In this document: in pieces, positions 12,405 through 14,845 of the stretch | Layout of the letters: every line of letters begins with the position of its first letter | Position numbering within the stretch: position 1 is the stretch's first letter | Assembly (NCBI GenBank): GCA_002391185.1 | Contig: DGRY01000057.1 | Coordinates: 697-15,541 of the forward strand | Origin: Prevotella sp. UBA4376 | Lineage (GTDB): Bacteria > Bacteroidota > Bacteroidia > Bacteroidales > Bacteroidaceae | DNA length: 14,845 nucleotides | Reading direction: 5' to 3' | Translations under genes and position numbers: made by a program | The notes under the pieces: model-generated | What the model was told of the DNA's origin: nothing | The model's database searches: none | What the model saw: only the letters and a program-made list of their open reading frames with translations

Positions 12405-13811
12405 ATGTTCGAAAAAAAAACATATATTGACCGTCGCAACGAGTTGAAAAAACTTGTTGGCGAAGGTATCATTATTCTATTTGGAAATAACGATTCACCT
12501 GCTAACGGACCATACAATAGTTATGATCCATTCCGTCAGGACTCTACATTCCTATACTATTTCGGAATACAAAGAGACGGCCTTGTAGGCGTTATCGACA
12601 TCGACAACAATAAGGAAACTCTTATTGGAAACGACATCGACATAGAAGACATCGTGTGGTTTGGTTCTGTTGACAGCGTAAAAGACCTTGCACAAAGCGT
12701 AGGTGTTGAAAACACTGCTCCAATGAAGCAATTGCAACTTGTGTGCAACGACGCTCTGCGTAACAAGCGTAAGATTCATTTCCTACCACCCTATCGCCAC
12801 GACATAAAACTTCAAATATTCGACCTTCTGGGCATTCACCCAAGTCAGCAGAAAGAATCTGCATCAATGCAGCTCATCAAAGCGGTTGTAAAGATGCGTT
12901 CTGTTAAAAGCAAGGAAGAAATAGAAGAATTGGAGCGTGCATCAGTAATTGGATACAAAATGCACACCACAGCCATGCGTCTTACCAAGCCAGGGCTAAC
13001 TGAGAAATACATTGCATCACAGGTTGAAAGTGTTGCCAAGAGTTTAGGCTCCATGGTTAGTTTCCCTACCATCTTCACGCAACACGGTGAAATTATGCAC
13101 GGAACGCCTTCAATGAACACCCTGAAGGATGGCCGACTTGTGTTGTGCGATGCAGGTGGAGAAACAGTAAACAACTACTGCTCAGACAACACACGAACAT
13201 ACCCTGTAAACGGAAAGTTCACACAACGTCAGCTTAATATATACACAGTTGTGGAAGAATGCCACGACATGGTTTTGCAACTTGCAAAGCCAAGAGTGAA
13301 ATATGCCGACGTACACTTTGCTGTGTGCAAAAACATCTTCAACCGAATGAAAGAGCTTGGACTTGCCAAGGGCGACACAGAAGAGGCTGTTCGCAACGGA
13401 GCACACGCTATGTTCCTGCCACACGGACTTGGACACATGATGGGCATGGATGTGCACGACATGGAGAACCTTGACCAAATAAACGTAGGCTTCGATGAAG
13501 AAACACGTCCTAACCTCGAACAGTTTGGCACCAACTGCCTAAGAATGGGACGCCGACTCGAAGAAGGCTTTGTTGTTACCGACGAACCAGGAATATATTT
13601 CATCCCAGCACTCATCGACGAATGGAAAGCCAACAATCATTGTGCCGACTTCCTTTGCTTTGACGAATTAGAGAAATACAAGGATTTTGGTGGAATACGT
13701 ATTGAAGACGACATTCTGGTAACACAAGACGGATGCCGTTTCATAGGTAAAGACCGAATACCATATCATCCAAACGACATAGAAGAGTTCATGCTGAGCT
13801 CACAACAATAA
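12405..13811 (+). CDS. pepP: Aminopeptidase P family metallopeptidase (M24, Xaa-Pro)
   Basis: Cleaves the N-terminal residue before proline; dinuclear metal enzyme, cytoplasmic (no signal peptide). 468 residues, typical of PepP with its N-terminal creatinase-like domain (~1-165) and C-terminal pita-bread domain (~170-460). All five metal ligands are in place: Asp249 (CDAGGE), Asp261 (SDNTRT), His344 (HGLGH), Glu394 (DEPGIYF) and Glu434 (GIRIEDD). His351 of DVHD is also present. The closest assignment is aminopeptidase P; prolidase is the alternative. A peptidase with its own signal follows 37 bp downstream without an intervening promoter, suggesting a two-gene peptide-degradation unit. Confidence 0.92.
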   Translation: MFEKKTYIDRRNELKKLVGEGIIILFGNNDSPANGPYNSYDPFRQDSTFLYYFGIQRDGLVGVIDIDNNKETLIGNDIDIEDIVWFGSVDSVKDLAQSVGVENTAPMKQLQLVCNDALRNKRKIHFLPPYRHDIKLQIFDLLGIHPSQQKESASMQLIKAVVKMRSVKSKEEIEELERASVIGYKMHTTAMRLTKPGLTEKYIASQVESVAKSLGSMVSFPTIFTQHGEIMHGTPSMNTLKDGRLVLCDAGGETVNNYCSDNTRTYPVNGKFTQRQLNIYTVVEECHDMVLQLAKPRVKYADVHFAVCKNIFNRMKELGLAKGDTEEAVRNGAHAMFLPHGLGHMMGMDVHDMENLDQINVGFDEETRPNLEQFGTNCLRMGRRLEEGFVVTDEPGIYFIPALIDEWKANNHCADFLCFDELEKYKDFGGIRIEDDILVTQDGCRFIGKDRIPYHPNDIEEFMLSSQQ

Positions 13812-13848
13812 TACGAGAAAAGAATCACATAATTAAATAAATAGAGAA

Positions 13849-14845
13849 ATGAGAAAACTTTTAGTAGCAGCACTTCTTGCTTTGGTAGCAACAGGTGTAA
13901 ATGCACAAGACAAGAATGCTGAGAAAAAGGCCAACCCAAACAAGCCTGTTTTCACAGTTGTAAAGGAAAACCCTATTACAAGTATTAAAAACCAGAGTCG
14001 TAGTGGTACCTGCTGGGACTACTCTACCCTTAGTTTCTTTGAGTGTGAAATTCTAAAGGCAACAGGTAAAACCTATGATCTTTGCGAAAGCTTTGTAGCC
14101 AACAAGACATATATGGATCGTGCTATTCAGGTAGTACGCCTTCACGGCGATTGCCAGTTTGCGCAGGGTGGTAGCGCTTACGACCCATTGTTCGTATTGC
14201 AGAACTATGGTATCTGCCCAGAGGACGCTATGCCATTCCCAGGCAGCCTTTACGGCGACTCTTTGAACAACTTCAACGAGTTCTTCGAAATCATGACCCC
14301 TTACGTAACAACAATAGCACGTAGCAATGCCAAGAAAATCTCTAACCAGTGGAAGGTTGGACTTCAGGGCATTCTTGATGCTTACCTTGGCAAATGCCCA
14401 GAGAAGTTCACATATCAGGGCAAGCAGTACACTCCAAAGTCTTTTGCAGCAAGCCTCGGTTTGAACTACGACAACTATGTCAGCATAACCAGTTTCACTC
14501 ACCATCCATTTTGGAAAGGCTTTGCTGTAGAAGTACAAGACAACTGGCGCAACCCACTTTCATGGAATGTACCAATAGAATACATCGAAAAAATCATCGA
14601 CAACGCTATCATGAATGGCTACACTGTAGCTTGGGGTGGTGATGTTTCAGAAGAAGGCTTCACACGTTCTGGTCTTGCTTACGCTTACGACACCAAGAAA
14701 GTACCATCACTCGCAGGTAGCGATATGGCTCATTGGTTGAAGCTCACCAAGACAGAGAAGAAGAACATGATCGACTCTCTCGGTTGCCGCGCACCAGAGA
14801 TTGTTCCTACACAGAAGCTTCGCCAGGAGCGTTACGACAACTGGG
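13849..14845 (+). CDS. C1B cysteine peptidase, bleomycin hydrolase/aminopeptidase C type (partial)
   Basis: 332 residues visible, running off the right edge. ATG at 13849 starts a signal peptide (MRKLLVAALLALVATGVNA, cleavage before Gln20), so the enzyme is exported, unlike the cytosolic PepC of lactic acid bacteria. Papain-type active-site motif IKNQSRSGTCWDYST gives oxyanion Gln49 and nucleophile Cys55. PTQKLRQERYDNW at the edge is where the bleomycin-hydrolase family approaches its catalytic His; the His and Asn lie beyond the window. It follows pepP by 37 bp with no TAnnTTTG box between, so it is probably co-transcribed. Likely a periplasmic peptidase for protein-derived peptides. Confidence 0.92.
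   Translation, partial: MRKLLVAALLALVATGVNAQDKNAEKKANPNKPVFTVVKENPITSIKNQSRSGTCWDYSTLSFFECEILKATGKTYDLCESFVANKTYMDRAIQVVRLHGDCQFAQGGSAYDPLFVLQNYGICPEDAMPFPGSLYGDSLNNFNEFFEIMTPYVTTIARSNAKKISNQWKVGLQGILDAYLGKCPEKFTYQGKQYTPKSFAASLGLNYDNYVSITSFTHHPFWKGFAVEVQDNWRNPLSWNVPIEYIEKIIDNAIMNGYTVAWGGDVSEEGFTRSGLAYAYDTKKVPSLAGSDMAHWLKLTKTEKKNMIDSLGCRAPEIVPTQKLRQERYDNW

Noticed and set aside
13229..13636. 135-residue minus-strand frame and overlapping frames inside the M24 gene
   Set aside because: These are shadows of a gene with all five metal ligands intact.
14053..14538. 161-residue open frame on the minus strand
   Set aside because: Antisense to the C1B peptidase, which has a signal peptide and active-site motif; the minus frame has no recognisable content.

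Overview
The window looks like chromosomal DNA from a Bacteroidales bacterium, most likely a Prevotella-type member of the Prevotellaceae. The lineage call is inference. It rests on the repeated Bacteroidetes promoter signature (TTTG, about 20 bases, TAnnTTTG) upstream of most genes, the absence of Shine-Dalgarno sequences, the zapA-rny gene order, a DUF5020 outer-membrane protein, and intergenic heptad and 11-bp repeats of a kind I associate with Prevotella. No rRNA, tRNA, CRISPR array, transposase, phage gene, defence island or biosynthetic cluster is visible.

Layout. Positions 1-1667 (minus) hold a small coiled-coil protein, ZapA and RNase Y (cut by the left edge), read as one operon from a strong promoter at 1686-1717. 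A conserved hypothetical (1751-2398, minus) diverges from a monocistronic rfbA (2546-3421, plus) that ends in a textbook terminator. A DASS/SLC13 carboxylate transporter (3591-5048, plus) converges, with a 6-bp overlap, on a membrane-bound LuxR-type HTH protein (5043-6050, minus). The 382-bp gap 6051-6432 holds an orphan plus-strand promoter and a hairpin, which together bound a candidate ~220-nt RNA. A type II pantothenate kinase (6433-7263, minus) diverges from a LigA-family protein (7345-9363, plus) whose nucleotidyltransferase motifs are unusually eroded.

Positions 9364-9919 are non-coding and repeat-rich: a ~154-bp nested palindrome, a promoter followed by an 11-bp tandem array, a perfect hairpin with a TAAATGA triplet array, and a ~150-bp element with inverted ends. 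A DUF5020 protein (9920-10666, minus) diverges from trmD (10760-11434, plus), which may be leaderless. trmD converges on a patatin-like phospholipase (11442-12284, minus). An M24 aminopeptidase P-like enzyme (12405-13811, plus) is followed by an exported C1B (bleomycin-hydrolase-type) cysteine peptidase that runs off the right edge.

Most genes are housekeeping and only loosely linked in function. The clear functional groups are the division/RNA-decay operon at the left and the peptidase pair at the right. The points most worth following are the divergent LigA, the orphan promoter-terminator pair, the nested palindrome, and the tandem arrays that each put a stop codon in all three frames.
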